This document shows positions 44,143 through 55,400 of a DNA stretch of 64,000 bases, piece after piece. Made by a program: the position numbers and the translations under genes. The first letter of the stretch is position 1, and each line of letters starts with the position of its first letter. This DNA comes from Ligula intestinalis (taxonomy: Eukaryota; Platyhelminthes; Cestoda; Diphyllobothriidea; Diphyllobothriidae). Under the pieces are notes generated by a model that was given only the letters and a program-made list of their open reading frames with translations, did no database searches and was not told the origin of the DNA. The DNA lies in NCBI GenBank assembly GCA_036362985.1, contig JAYGXS010000010.1, positions 14,872,536-14,936,535 on the forward strand. Direction: 5' to 3'.

Positions 44143-44487
44143 ATGCTACTCTTGGGAAACGCTAAATCTTTTAGAGGTGACGCATATCGGTTGGCCGCTG
44201 CTATAGTGTATCCTTCTATATATGAGTAGTTAGTCAAAATTTCTTGGGTAGAATTACGATTTTGAAGTAAATGCAGACATCAAAAGCAAAACGTTCTTCG
44301 TCCCTGTCGTGATTGGGATAAAGTCGAGCTATTCAGTACGCAATAGCCGAACAGTCGAGAAGAATGAGAAGTCGAGTACCCTAGAATTGGGCTTTACTCA
44401 TCTTATAATTGTCGTTTATGAACTAAAAAGGGATGAAGAGCGGTTAGGCTTATGTAAACAAAAATCGAGCGTTCGTAAGGAGGCAGG

Positions 44488-44590
44488 GGTGAATGTTAAT
44501 CAACGAGTGTAAGAAGGTAAGCGTGAACGGTAATCAACGAGTGTTATAAGGTAGGAATGAATGTTAATCAATAAGGGTGAGCAGAAAGGA
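44488..44590 (+). repeat. About three tandem copies of a 33-bp repeat
   Basis: The pattern 'GGTGAATGTTAATCAACGAG' plus 'TGT(A/T)A(G)AAGGTA' recurs with substitutions around 44488, 44521 and 44555. It is intronic and shows no other feature. Confidence 0.55.
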
Positions 44591-45108
44591 GTGAACGAGT
44601 GTCAGATTAGTATTAACACCACAGTCCCAAAAGTCCTTTAAATCTTACCTAAGTTCGCTCTAAATGCATTTAACCGAAACGCATGTTGACAGATACGTTG
44701 AGTGCTAGCAAAACAAGTTACAATATCCCTTGTACCAATGGAAGAAATATCGCTGCAACGGTAAGTTGGCATCGCCTACCGACACTTGCGGTTTAATGTA
44801 CTACATAAGGTAAAATATCTGAAATCCGTTGTCATCCTAAAAATTAAATTGGCCATTACCGTTCGAAATTTGTTTCCAAAATAGCACATCACAAATCCTA
44901 AAACGACATTCCGGAAGCGTTTTCCTTGTCCAGTTCCAGCTCATATATCAGCTTTACAGAATAGGTAAGGAAGTAATTCGTCAGAACTAAAAGGTCTGTA
45001 CACAACTTATGGAAAACTGCGGAGGCATAACTTATTGCACATTCACTTTTCTATAGCACATAGTTGTTAATTTTGTCTGAATATAAATGTAGCCCTTTTT
45101 GCCTTCAG

Positions 45109-45227
45109 CTAAACCAGCAACTGAAGGTCCACAACCCTCGACAAATGGTCCATACAAATGCCGAATCCTACAACATTTTCCGGAAAACTGCCGTGGATTT
45201 CCGTTTTCGAAAGAGGCTACTGCAATG
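45109..45227 (+). CDS. DENND5: DENND5-like gene, second coding exon (uDENN)
   Basis: A 119-bp exon between TTCAG and GTAAGT. In the phase set by exon 1 it encodes 39 residues ending YKCRILQHFPENCRGFPFSK and EATAM. This matches the start of the upstream DENN (uDENN) domain of DENND5 (K-x-x-V-L-x-x-Y-P-E-N-x-x-x-x-P-F-x-x-x-A-x-x-M). A third exon would be expected to begin with a C-M-P-K-G-L-like segment; I did not find it in this window. The following introns appear to hold the transposons from 49 kb on. Phase agreement across the intron is the main support beyond similarity recalled from memory. Confidence 0.7.
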
Positions 45228-45503
45228 GTAAGTGCGGGGTCAGAAACCTGATAACCGTAGATTAATATTAGAATCGCATTGCGATCTGCGTCTTGTATAA
45301 AAATGGGGTAGGAAAAAGCACAGAGAAAAAGTTTTTGAAGTTGAAAGAATTATGTCATGCCCTAATGTTGGTACTCTTGCAGATGCATAAAACACTTTGT
45401 TCATGCTTTAATACTGCTGCTGATGTGTTTATTAAATACTACAAATGTTCCGTTTTTATCTTCTGCATCAGTGAGAGGTCTCGCTCCGTTTTTTCCTGAA
45501 TTG
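45228..45503 (+). other. Predicted start of intron 2 of the DENND5-like gene
   Basis: Begins with a consensus GTAAGT. No exon or element recognised; the plus frame at 45293-45499 has no motif. Confidence 0.4.
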
Positions 45504-46302
45504 CTAGTTAGTTATAAATTTCCTTAAAGTCGTTTCTCCTGCAGTTTTACAAGCCTGGCCAATGTTGTATGAAATGGAGCAGTGTAGTGCCATNNNNNNN
45601 NNNNNNNNNNNNNNNNNNNNNNNNNNNNNNNNNNNNNNNNNNNNNNNNNNNNNNNNNNNNNNNNNNNNNNNNNNNNNNNNNNNNNNNNNNNNNTCATTCA
45701 CGTGGTTGTTGTGCTCATTCTGCCAGGATCCCCATCCATAATGCTGACTGGTATGGCAGGGATTCGGTGGTGGCACTTCCGGGACCACTCTGTTTCTGCC
45801 GACTCCGCAGTACATACATCCACTACCTGCGACACCACTACTATGGCTTCCACTAACAGTCCTGGGGGGAGCGTGCTTAGCGTAACGCCTGCGCAGGGCT
45901 CTTTCAAATTGACTGATCAACTTGTCCCGCAGCGTGTCAGCCTTCCTCTCCTCGGCTGCTGTCTGGGTTGCCTTGTCGTGAACTTCAGTGATGCAGGCAG
46001 CCTCAGGCTGCAGGAAGGCAGCGCAGTCCTCAACAAGAGTTGACATCACCAGCGAAATGCAAAGCCGATGACCGAAGGCAGGGACCGGGCGTCGAGAGAT
46101 GCGCATTCGACTGCACCTGCGCAGAAGCCCCAGAGGAAGCACTTTGGGTCGCCGTTGCGAAAGTGCTGACGGCGCTACCTCGAGTGCGAAATTTGGTCAA
46201 ATTTGCAGTGCAGCCACAAAAGTCTAACATAAAGTCGCGTTTAGTTGGCGGTGGAGCCTGGAAAGCGGAACGGCGAAGGCAGCACACAGGACAATGAACC
46301 AA
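45504..46302 (-). other. Unrecognised minus-strand frames across an N gap, possible gag remnant
   Basis: Two overlapping minus frames. The one at 46142-45504 reads LVEDCAAFLQPEAACITEVH, then KATQTAAEERKADTLRDKLI and a basic SQFERALRRRYAKHA, then GSGCMYCG, before 100 N. The one at 46302-46030 has LDFCGCTANLTKF. The mix of a charged helical segment, a basic patch and a Cys pair recalls retroelement Gag, but I cannot identify a domain. GC content is well above the flanks, indicating an inserted element. The plus-strand frames over the same bases are shadows. Confidence 0.35.
45594..45693. other. Assembly gap (100 N)
   Basis: A run of 100 N inside the minus-strand frame at 45504-46142, so that frame's continuity is not established. 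Confidence 0.99.
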
Positions 46303-46444
46303 ACTGTTAATGAAAATGAATGTTATTTAGTCTTATTTGAATTCTCTAACTCTGTATCTAGTAGACATGCGCACATCAAACCCAATGATAACAACTATGG
46401 AGACGGTATGACATAAGTAAGCAAAAATAGTAAAGGATAAAAAA

Positions 46445-46468
46445 TGTAGCAGACCCGTTTCTGCTACA
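46445..46468. repeat. Perfect 9-bp inverted repeat, possible LTR edge
   Basis: TGTAGCAGA and TCTGCTACA flank a 6-base CCCGTT loop. TGTAG...CTACA is the terminal dinucleotide pattern of many LTRs, and an AATAAA lies about 60 bp to the right (46526). It sits between the GC-rich 45.5-46.3 kb block and unique AT-rich DNA, so it may mark an element boundary. Confidence 0.4.
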
Positions 46469-46569
46469 ACTTCCTGCTTATGTCTCTGTTGATGGATCCG
46501 CGACGGATGTCATAACGTCAGTCGAATAAAAGTATTGCCTAGCGACTGCGTCGCCTTCTTCTCAATTAC

Positions 46570-49330
46570 TTTCTGGTATTCGCATGTTCGCTTTTATTGG
46601 CAATCGATGAGAGTTTCAAGCGTGAATCTGAAATTTCAGTCGAATAATGTTATTAGGTAAAGTTTCCTTATGTAAAAAAGTTTACAGTTTACTAAATAAT
46701 ATATCCTACTTAGTTCATTATGATAAGCACGCTGTAATTCATCATTTTTTATATAATCGTGGATTGCAGTGCTTCTATAAATTATGATTAGGTGGCTTTG
46801 CTTGCATACGGTTGCTTTAACTTTTAATAATTTATATTTAGTTTTTAAGTTTACTCGCTCTAGTTTTATTTTCTTTAAGTTAAGTTCAAATTTAGTTTGC
46901 TCTTAAGACCTATCGGTTTGGGTTTAGTATTCAGATTGGTTAGTTTAATGTAGTTTAACATACTTCGGTAAACTTTCTTTGGCTTTCAGTTTATTTTTAG
47001 TTTGTTTTAAGTTTTATTTTAGCTTCGGTTTTTTTATTTAGTTCAATCAGTGTACTCAAGTTTATCTTAGTTAAGTTTATTACGCTTCGTTTTATTTGTG
47101 ACGTGCGGTTGATTTTAAGATAAGAATGGGGAAGAGCCTACTGTTCATGTTTTAGTTTAATTATAGCAAATTAGTTGTTTTTCTTATTAATTGATCGCGT
47201 GCCTTTTGTTGCCAAACGCTAGTGCATTAAATTAGTTATTGCTATTGTTTTCCAGTTTTATTGGTGCAAATATTTTAAGTACCTTGTCTGTCGCCTGAAA
47301 TACCCCACCTACAAGACGAGAGAGAATGCTTCTTTTGAAGGTTATATCCAAAATTTTCAGCAAAAAATGGCTCCGTTTACGGACAGCAAGGGATAAGGTA
47401 AGGTAAAGGTTCATAATAAAAAGTCATGCAATATTTTTAATTTAAAATTTACACGATATGCACATCCGTTATGGAAACAGGTCGGCTTTCAACGTCTCTA
47501 TTTCCGTTTCTTCACATAAGAGGTAGCGTACTAGGATTGTGAGTATAGAGTGCTGATGTGCCGATATGCGACAAGAAATATGAAGGAAGCTTCTGCACGT
47601 AGTACGAGAAGAATTTGAAGCCATTATTTAAGAGTGGAGAGGGTGAGCAACCTCTCTAAAGATTTTATCAACAGATGGCTTGACTTTTTAATAGTGACGC
47701 TGCATTATAATGTCAGCCAAAACAGGAAAAACCAGCAGCTAAGAGAGCATTCGGAGGATACGTTTAAAAATTGCCCGTTCTTTTGTTAATTAAAGCTGGA
47801 AAAAGAACTGAAGAGCAATAAAGAATGAGGAGGAGAATGCAGGCATCTATAAATCACCAGATAAGGGCCTGTGGTTTGCGATATCAAAGCAAACGGGGAT
47901 ATAATGTAATTATTTACGGATTTTAACAAAAAAGGTTTTCAAGATGGAGAGTAAATGAGAGGTAAGTGGCAGAGTAAAAACGAGGTACCGGAAAGAGGCT
48001 ACCCTTTGGGCAGAATGTAAATAGTTTTAGGACTGGGTGAGGGTTACCGTAGAAAAAAACTCTGAGTCCCTTTTAACAACGGTTCTTGCGGACAGAAACT
48101 TGGGGTTTGATTTCACTGAGCTGTTCCATAGAAGAAATCTTTACCGTTTTTTGTTCTAGCGGCTACGTCTACTTCTCCTCAACTCCTTCCAGGAAATGGC
48201 ATTTCCGCTTTATTGGAATCTTTTTGGCTGTGATGCCTCCCCAGCAGACTGACGATGGGAAACCTTTGTACTCCAAGAAGCCATAACTTATGCGTATATT
48301 CGCGTTCTGCTCAGGTTTGTCAATGCTATATTTTTTGCCGCAATATGCACCATAACCATGGTGCTGGTAGAAAGCACCGTAGAGTATAGCGAGTGCTGTA
48401 TGCAAAATTTGTGACAAAATTTAATTTGATAGCTAGGCCTGTATTAAGTCACGTTAGTTTGATCCTCTGACTAAATTTAATCCTATGAAAGCCCTTTATT
48501 TGGGAAAATCGACCTTCCACTTTAGTTTATTCGGGGAAATGAGCATTAATTTTGGAAAAATTTGGAGTGGTCTCGTATCGAAGGAATTGCCTATTCTATC
48601 ATATACGACAGGACCAAACTTTTTATTAATGTGCATTATTCTATGGAAGATTTCCAAAAATAAATGAAAAGTGTAAAACATATCCTTTCCAGAACCGGAA
48701 ATATTTTCTGAAATCGTTTAAATGTAAGTGAGGCTAAAATTTATGAAGAGCATGTATTTTCAGAAAATAAAATGAACGATTTATGTTTTGAAAATTACCT
48801 TAAGCTAGCCTATGAAATTTTTTCAACAAAATGCGGTACCAAAATGGTTTTGGTTGCATTCTGCTTTACCGCATCGCTTTAATGGCGCATAAGCCAAATA
48901 TCCATATATGGTACCGTAAAGGGAGCGTAAAACAGACTTTTTAAAATGCATGTCGTTAAGGAATATACTTTTTAAACTATACATTCCTCTTATGCGTTAT
49001 TTAGAAACCAAACAGACAGAAAATAATAATAATGGAGACGTGGCGGGTGAACGACTGAAAAGACGCCTTGACGAGGCCATGTCATGAACCTTCCCAGCAG
49101 CGAGAGTTCGGGTATTATTTTTAAACCAACCCAGTCTTGCATGTTGAATGTAAGGACAGGTTACCGAGTAAGACCACCTCCATGTGCATTTTCGCTTTTA
49201 CTGGCTCCTTTGAAAGAGGTTGTATTGGTCGCACGAGTCGGCGCCCATCAAAAAAATAAAGGAACACGTCGCGCAATGGCTCAGCAAAAGTGAAGTCAAT
49301 ATCACTAGGACGATATATATTTCTATTCTA
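46570..49330. other. AT-rich stretch without recognised genes; degenerate TTTAGTTTA tract
   Basis: 46830-47120 is a low-complexity tract with many TTTAGTT- and AAGTTTA-like words, not a telomere repeat. The rest has only short frames without motifs (for example 48086-48286 and 49084-49293). It is probably intronic to the DENND5-like gene if that gene continues rightward, but no exon was found. Confidence 0.45.
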
Positions 49331-49755
49331 GCGCACATGATGGCTTCCGTATATCGGGTGGACCACAACGAAGCTTTCTGGGTGATCTAGAAGATTTCAT
49401 CAAACTATCCCAAGTCCCTAGGTCAGCGCCTGTCAGCAACAGCTGAACCAGCCACTACTCGGTTAAGGAAGCCCATTTTGTGCGCGCAAAAGAACTTGCT
49501 GCAAGCTCCAAGCTGAGCATGGCCAACGGCCACCTAGCTACCGGCATTTCTCCGAGCTCCCTCTCCCTAATTGCCGTTTAATTAAAAACTTTTTACTACC
49601 CCCAACCCCCTCATCTATTCCCTGCACCAATTTGCTTGTACCGCTGAACGTAATTTATCTGCTATTTAACATTTAAACTTAACCCCTTCCTATATAAATG
49701 TAACGGCCTGATGAAAAATTAATGAAAGCATACGTATGCTCGCCAATTGCTTCTT
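49331..49755 (+). mobile_element. PLE-1 fragment, GIY-YIG end and 3' region
   Basis: A broken frame reads MASVYRVDHNEAFWVI, a stop, then SLGQRLSATAEPATTRLRKP and ILCAQK. It aligns residue by residue with GHRVDVNQAFRVVYKVP and ILATAEAVAIRFTNPVICAQ of the longer copy at 50.9 kb. This is the C-terminal half of the GIY-YIG endonuclease of a Penelope-like element, with its Glu (TAE) present. A C-rich 3' UTR follows, ending in a hammerhead motif. Confidence 0.75.
49708..49741 (+). ncRNA. Hammerhead motif at the PLE-1 3' end (copy 1)
   Basis: CTGATGA (49708-49714), a 9-nt A/T-rich helix II region, GAAA (49724-49727), then a hairpin in which GCAT pairs with ATGC around ACGT, and the U-C cleavage pair (49740-49741). 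Helix I begins GGC with GCC. Helix II is very weak. The order and spacing of all core words match the minimal hammerheads known in PLEs. Confidence 0.6.
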
Positions 49756-49759
49756 GGAT

Positions 49760-50385
49760 TTCTGTGATGGAAATTTTTGTAACCTTAAATATCTTATTGC
49801 AGATACGGCCACACTTTGTGGATTCTCAAAGTTAAAATCGAGACTACAAGTTATCCACTTTGGCAAAAAATAATAAAATATAAGGAGAAAAGTGAGTTCT
49901 TTCATTCACAGTCAAAGTGAGTCATTTATTATCAGGAACCTTTAAAAATTGTAAAAAATATCAATTTTCATTTTGACATTACCTTGAACAAGGCTAATAA
50001 CTGAATAGCTAATTATAGCACTTTCAAAAAAGGTAAACTATTGCAGAATTTTTTATTAATCATAGAAATATCAATATGAGACTTCTGTTGCGGTATTTCT
50101 ATTTGCTCAAAAATGCGGTTTGCTCTTTTAAGGCATTCCTAAGTAGGGTCCACATGGTCAGCTGCATACGATTTTATATCCAAAAAACTCAATTTTTCTG
50201 TAAATGCTCTTGACGTATATCATATTTTAAAGGTTTAGATTTAAAAGTCAAAGGAAATCTCGATTGATGGACGAACACATAAAGGCACTCAAACAAAGCT
50301 CAAAAATATGCCGGAAGTTAAAGTACAGTATGAAATAAATAGTTCTTCATTAATGGTAATATCTACAAAAATAGTTTAAGCAAGG
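49760..50385. other. AT-rich stretch without recognised features
   Basis: Between the two PLE-1 pieces. No coding frame or repeat noticed beyond chance AT-rich words. Confidence 0.4.
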
Positions 50386-50403
50386 CAAACTTCTTCTAGT
50401 TTT

Positions 50404-51282
50404 GTGCCACTAAGTCAGAAACGAGGCCTAGTCCGCTGCCTCACGAACCGAGCTAGGAGAATATGTTCTCCAGAAACACTGGAGGACGAACTCGCACTGC
50501 TTAAAAATACCTTACAAGAAAATGGGTTCCCCGATAAGTTCATCGATAAGTTTATGGAGGAACGTCCACCAAGACCGGAGGTACCGATGGCTGAGAAGAA
50601 AACCGTATTTCTTACACTGCCTTTTCAAGGTGATCCAGCAAGCGAACTTCAGCAGCTTCGTTTGAACGCTGCAATCGCGCGTACCTATCCAGCAGCAAAG
50701 TTAAGATTATTGTTCTCAAGCACTCCCCTTCTTCGCCTTGAAGGCAAGGATAGACTGCCGCTCCAGACCACATCAATGTGTATCTACAACTTTACATGTT
50801 CCTGTGGGGCAAGTTACATTGGTCGAACGATTAGACTTCTATCCAAGCGCATGCGAGAGCATCACCCTGCGTGGCTAAACAGAGGCGAAACTAAGTCGAT
50901 ATCAAGCGCAATTCTGGCTCACTTGGTAGACAGCGGTCATCGGGTAGACGTCAACCAAGCATTTAGAGTCGTCTACAAAGTTCCGGCTAAACACTCTAAG
51001 TTCCTGCGTCAGCGGATACTTGCGACGGCAGAAGCAGTCGCCATTCGCTTCACAAACCCAGTTATATGTGCGCAGAAAGCATTTGTAGCGGCTCTAAGGC
51101 TCCCGTGGCCAAAAGCCCTTTCGACATCCGCCCTCACGCCTCTTACTACACCGCGAAACAATGATGAGACAGCGGCATCAAGCATCCAAAGGCCACCGAC
51201 ACAGTCTCAAGACGTTGACACCTTGCGTCCTCACACAACCCAACAAAACCCAAGACGAGGACCACTGGATGACATTAACTAA
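50404..51282 (+). CDS. PLE-1 RT thumb and GIY-YIG endonuclease, 5'-partial
   Basis: An open frame of 292 codons without interruption. It begins with a GTG and no proper start, so it is the end of a longer protein. Residues 1-55 (GLVRCLTNRARRICSPETLE, LLKNTLQENGFPDKFIDKFM) are the RT thumb tail. Residues 125-215 form the GIY-YIG nuclease: CIYNFTCSCGASYIGRTIRL (the tyrosines and Arg of the motif), KRMREH, AHLVDSGHRVD and the catalytic Glu in ILATAEAVAIRF, then a C-x-Q-K ending. The last 65 residues are a Pro/Thr/Gln-rich tail. The nuclease looks intact; without the RT palm the copy cannot transpose alone. Confidence 0.75.
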   Translation: MPLSQKRGLVRCLTNRARRICSPETLEDELALLKNTLQENGFPDKFIDKFMEERPPRPEVPMAEKKTVFLTLPFQGDPASELQQLRLNAAIARTYPAAKLRLLFSSTPLLRLEGKDRLPLQTTSMCIYNFTCSCGASYIGRTIRLLSKRMREHHPAWLNRGETKSISSAILAHLVDSGHRVDVNQAFRVVYKVPAKHSKFLRQRILATAEAVAIRFTNPVICAQKAFVAALRLPWPKALSTSALTPLTTPRNNDETAASSIQRPPTQSQDVDTLRPHTTQQNPRRGPLDDIN

Positions 51283-51457
51283 TTGTCTGACTCCTTCCCC
51301 TCTCCCCCCACCTACATTTCTCTGTCCCCAATTAAGACTAGCATCTGATCCCCTTGATCCCCCCTTGATCCCTTTACACCTCTCTCCCCCTTGTTACTAC
51401 TGATTGGTTTGCCTAAAACTTTCGTTAACTCTACCCTCCCTTATATTACTGTATTGC

Positions 51458-51488
51458 CTGATGATGAATTAATCGAAAACGTTCGTTC
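51458..51488 (+). ncRNA. Hammerhead motif at the PLE-1 3' end (copy 2)
   Basis: CTGATGA (51458-51464), a 10-nt segment, GAAA (51475-51478), a helix III in which A-A-C-G pairs with C-G-T-T around a two-base loop, and the cleavage base C at 51488. Helix I has only about two pairs (GC/GC). It aligns with the motif at 49708, and the helix III sequences differ in every position yet both pair, which argues that the structure was selected. Confidence 0.6.
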
Positions 51489-51574
51489 GCTTAGCTTGAC
51501 TTCCTTAAATTATAATTCTTCTCAAAAATATTTGGTATTTCCTATACTACTTTAAGCGGTGGATTAACCTTATG

Positions 51575-52345
51575 CTGTTCATTATAACTTCACATGCGGC
51601 AGCTGAAGCACAAGTTCGCCTTTGAGAATGCGAGGGTGATCGGCAGGGCCAATGACAAAATGGCCAGATTGGTGCTGGAAAGTTGGTCCTTGACGGGCAC
51701 AATAAACCGAGCCATCGATTTAAATCCCGTCTACCAAGGGCTCCGAACAAGGCTCAAACCCGCTCAGAACAGACCGAAAGAAGTTACACAGGGCCGGCAA
51801 CCAACACCCACGGAGGAAGGAAGCGGCAGCAATCAGGAGTCGCATGACTGGCGCAACAGAGCCGCTCGTGGAGCTGACAGCGCTGCAAGCGAACGCCAAC
51901 GGCCGATCGATCCACGGCCTAACGAGAGGAGGGCCGAAGACCAAGCCACGCAGGGCCAACAGCTAACACCAACGGGGAAGGAAGGCGGCGGCGATGGCGG
52001 CGGCGACAGCGAATTATGTGACCAGCACGGCGTGCTTTCACACGCACCCGAACTTGAGGCCGGCAGAGCTGCCACCAAATATCAACGGCCAATCGATCGA
52101 ACAGATGGCGGAGAGGAGGACGGCGCCGCAGCAACCACGATAGCGGCGCAGGGCAGAAAGGAGACGCGGACCCGCCATTGGTCGGCAGCAAATAAGTCGG
52201 AGCCAACCAGCGGCGAACGCACGTGGAGGGAACACGGTTACTTCACAAGATCGGTGGCGAGGCGATTTCACTCAAGGCCCGCGGAAGAGTAAGCGCAATA
52301 CTCTGACGATGGAAGCGAGTGTGCTTTTGAAACGTCAGTCCAAAT
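51575..52345 (+). mobile_element. PLE-3 fragment: endonuclease C-terminus, long tail and terminal stem-loop
   Basis: The frame 51594-52292 starts with HKFAFENARVIGRANDKMAR and LVLESWSLTGTINRAIDLNP, which matches the second half of the GIY-YIG nuclease of the other PLE type here (compare FLEVMHSDEACINRYIDLD in PLE-2), with the Glu of LES as the catalytic acid. About 150 hydrophilic residues rich in Gln, Arg, Gly and Glu follow, ending at TAA 52290. Just beyond is CTGACGATGGAAGC...GCTTTTGAAACGTCAG (52303-52338), a stem-loop with hammerhead-like words. The copy is 5'-truncated near 51575. Confidence 0.6.
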
Positions 52346-52429
52346 ACAATTTGGTCCACGAACCCGCCCCTTCTTCTTCTTCCTCTTCTTTGGGAGATGA
52401 TACACTCGATAACATATCTGGACCCCGAG

Positions 52430-55400
52430 TCTTTAGGCATATCAATTGGTGCATATGTGTTCACCGATCTTATGCACGGAACACCTGCCCTCGTATTTAA
52501 TGCCTTTTAGTTGTCATGGGTGGATGTGATCAAACAACCGTTGTCACATGACTATGTTTATGTTGCTTACTATGTTTCTATTGACACATTTATTATTTTT
52601 AAGAAATCACCGGCAAAAATATTGGGACTTGCATCATAAAAATTTCGACCTCATTAGGTCTCATCAGATGCAGATAGCCAACTCTAAAGAAGCTGCGGAA
52701 ATTGCCGCCACACTCGAGATTGGAACCCGAGTCGATCCGGTCATGGGCGAACGCTGATTCCCCTTTGATATCGGGCTTGATATTTTGCCGGTTGTCAATC
52801 GGGATATAGATTAGAACATAAGTGTACACCGATCGTATGCAGGGCACACCTGCCCTGGTATTTAATGCCTTTCAGCTTTCATGGGTGGATGTGATCACAC
52901 AACCGCTTGCATAATGGCCAATTTTATGTTGCTTTCTATGTTTCAGTAACATATTTATTATTTCAAGGCCTTACCGGCAGAAGCACAAGGACATTCATCG
53001 CACGTTTTTAACCTCAATCGGTCTCAGCAAATGCAGATATACAACTTCAGTGTAGCCGTTGAAATTGCCGCCACACTCTAGACTTGAACACACGTCACTT
53101 CTGTCAGGGGCGAACGCCCTTCCCCTTGGGCTATGGCGCTCGAAGTCTTGACAAATGTTGATCGGGATGTAGATTAGTGCATATGTGTACAACGATCATA
53201 CGCAGGGCACATTTGCTCATGTATTTAATGACTTTCAGTTGTCATGGGTGGTAATGATCACACAACCGTTTGCCTCATGACTAAGAATACGTTCCTTACA
53301 ATGTTTCTATTATCATATTGATTATTTTTAAGACATTACCGGCAAAAACATTGGGACATGCATTATACGTATTTCGCCCAATTAATCCTCATCAGATGCA
53401 CACATGGAACTCCAGTGTAGCCGCGGAAATTGCTGCCACACTGGAGATTTAACGCGCGTCACTCCGTTCAGAAACGAACACCCTATCCCCTGAGATATAG
53501 TGCTCGATGTTTTGCCGGTTGTTTGTCGGGATATAGATTGGTACATATGTGGACACCGACCATATGCAGGGCACACCTGCCCTGGTGTTTAATGCCTTTC
53601 AGCTCTCATGGGTGGATGTCACACACAACCGTTTGCCACATTACTACCAATATCTTGCTTACCATGGTTCAGTTACATGATTAAAATTTTTTAAGCATAA
53701 TCGGCAGAAACATTGGGACTTGGATTTACGTATTTTGACCTGATAAGATCTCATTAGGTGCAGATATCATCTAACTCCAGTGTAGCCGCGGAAATTTACG
53801 CCACACTCGAGATTTTAACCCACGCCACTCTGGTCCAGGGCAAACGCCCTACCCCTGAGCTATTGGTCTCGAGGTTTTGCCGGTTTTTGATTGATGTGTA
53901 GTTTAGTACATATGTGTACAATGATCATACGCAGGGCATTCCGGCCCTTGTATTTAATAACCTTGAGCTGCCATGGTGAACGTGGTCACACAATCGTTTC
54001 CACATGAATAAGTAAACGTTGCTTCCTATGTATCAATAACACCGTTTTTTTGTAGACCTTACGGGCAGAAACTTTGGGACTTGCATTAAACTTATTTACA
54101 CCTCATTTGGTCTCAGCAGATGCAGATACACAACTCCAAAGTAGGCGCAGAAATTGCCGCTACACTCGAAATCTGAACCCGCGTCACTCCGGTACAGGGC
54201 AAACGCCCTATCCCCTTAGCTATTGGTCTCGATGTTTTGCCGGTGTTTGATTGGGATGTAGATTAGTACATATGTTTACACCGATCATATCCAGGGCACA
54301 CCTGCCATGGTATTTAATGCCTTTCAGCTCTCATGAGCGGATGTCACACACACCTGTTTGCCGCATGACTACGTTTACGTTGATTGCTATGGTTCAGTTA
54401 CATAGTTAATATTTGTTGGCGTTACCGGCAGAAACATTGGGACTTGCATTATACGTATTTTGACCTCATTAAGTCACATGAGATGCAATTACCCACATTC
54501 AGTGTATCAGTAGAAATTGCTCGCACACGCGAAATTTTAACTCGCCTCATTCCGGTCAGGGCCGAACGCCCTAACCCCTGAGCTGTCGGGCTCAGTGTTT
54601 TGTCGGTTGTTAATGGGGATGTAGATTAGTACATATGCTTACACCGATCATATGCAGGGCACACCTGCCCTGGTATTTAATGCCTTTCAGCTCTAACGGG
54701 TGGATGTCACACACAACCGTTTGCCGCATGACTACGTATACGTTGATTGTTATGGTTCAGTTACATAGTTAATATTTGTTGGCGTTACCGTTGTATACCG
54801 ATCATACACAAGTCATACCTGCTTTGGTATTTAATGCCTTTCAGCTTTCATGGGGGGATGTGATCACACAAACCTTTTTTTTATATGACTAAATATATCT
54901 TGCTTACTACGTTTCAGTAATATACGTTTTCTAAAAATTACCAGTTGAAACCTCGGGACTTGCATTTTACGTATTTCGACCTCATTAGGTCTCAACAGTT
55001 GCAGATACCTAACTCCAAAGTAGCCGCAGAAATTGCCGCCACACTCGAGATTTGAACCCGGGTCATTCCGGTCATGAGCGAACACTCTAACTCCCTAGTT
55101 ATGGGGCTCGATATTTTGCAGGTTGTTGATCGGGAAATAGATATGTACGTATGTGTACACCGGTCATATGCAGGGCTCACCTGCCCTGGGATTTAATGCC
55201 TTTTAGCTGTCATGGGTGGTTGTGATCACACAACCGTTTGCCACATGACTAAGTATATGTTGCTTACTATTTTTCTATTAACATATTGATTATTTTAAGA
55301 CATTAACGGCAGAAATATCGGGACTTGCATTGTACATATTTCGACCTCATGAGCTTCATCACATGCAAAAACCCAACTCCAAAGTAGCAGCAGAAATTGT

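Larger units (their letters stand above)
43156..45108 (+). other. Predicted intron 1 of the DENND5-like gene
   Basis: Runs from GTAAAA to a pyrimidine-rich TTTTTGCCTTCAG acceptor, 1953 bp. AT-rich, with no transposon proteins, only a LINE-D 3' remnant at 44.04-44.14 kb and a short tandem repeat at 44.49-44.59 kb. The plus-strand frame at 44309-44512 is inside the intron and looks spurious. Confidence 0.6.
50390..51495 (+). mobile_element. PLE-1, 5'-truncated copy
   Basis: Holds the end of the PLE RT, the full GIY-YIG endonuclease and a C-rich 3' UTR ending in a hammerhead motif (51458-51488). The RT fingers and palm are missing on the left. It is the cleanest PLE in the window. Its 3' end is followed after about 80 bp by another PLE piece. 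Confidence 0.8.

Noticed and set aside
45702..46297. Plus-strand frames of 85-113 codons
   Set aside because: Opposite-strand readings of the GC-rich block; no motif, and one adjoins the N gap.
46830..47120. Telomere-like repeat
   Set aside because: The words are degenerate TTTAGTT/AAGTTTA, not regular TTAGGG.
51720..52271. Several 77-95-codon minus-strand frames
   Set aside because: Shadows of the GC-rich PLE-3 tail on the plus strand.
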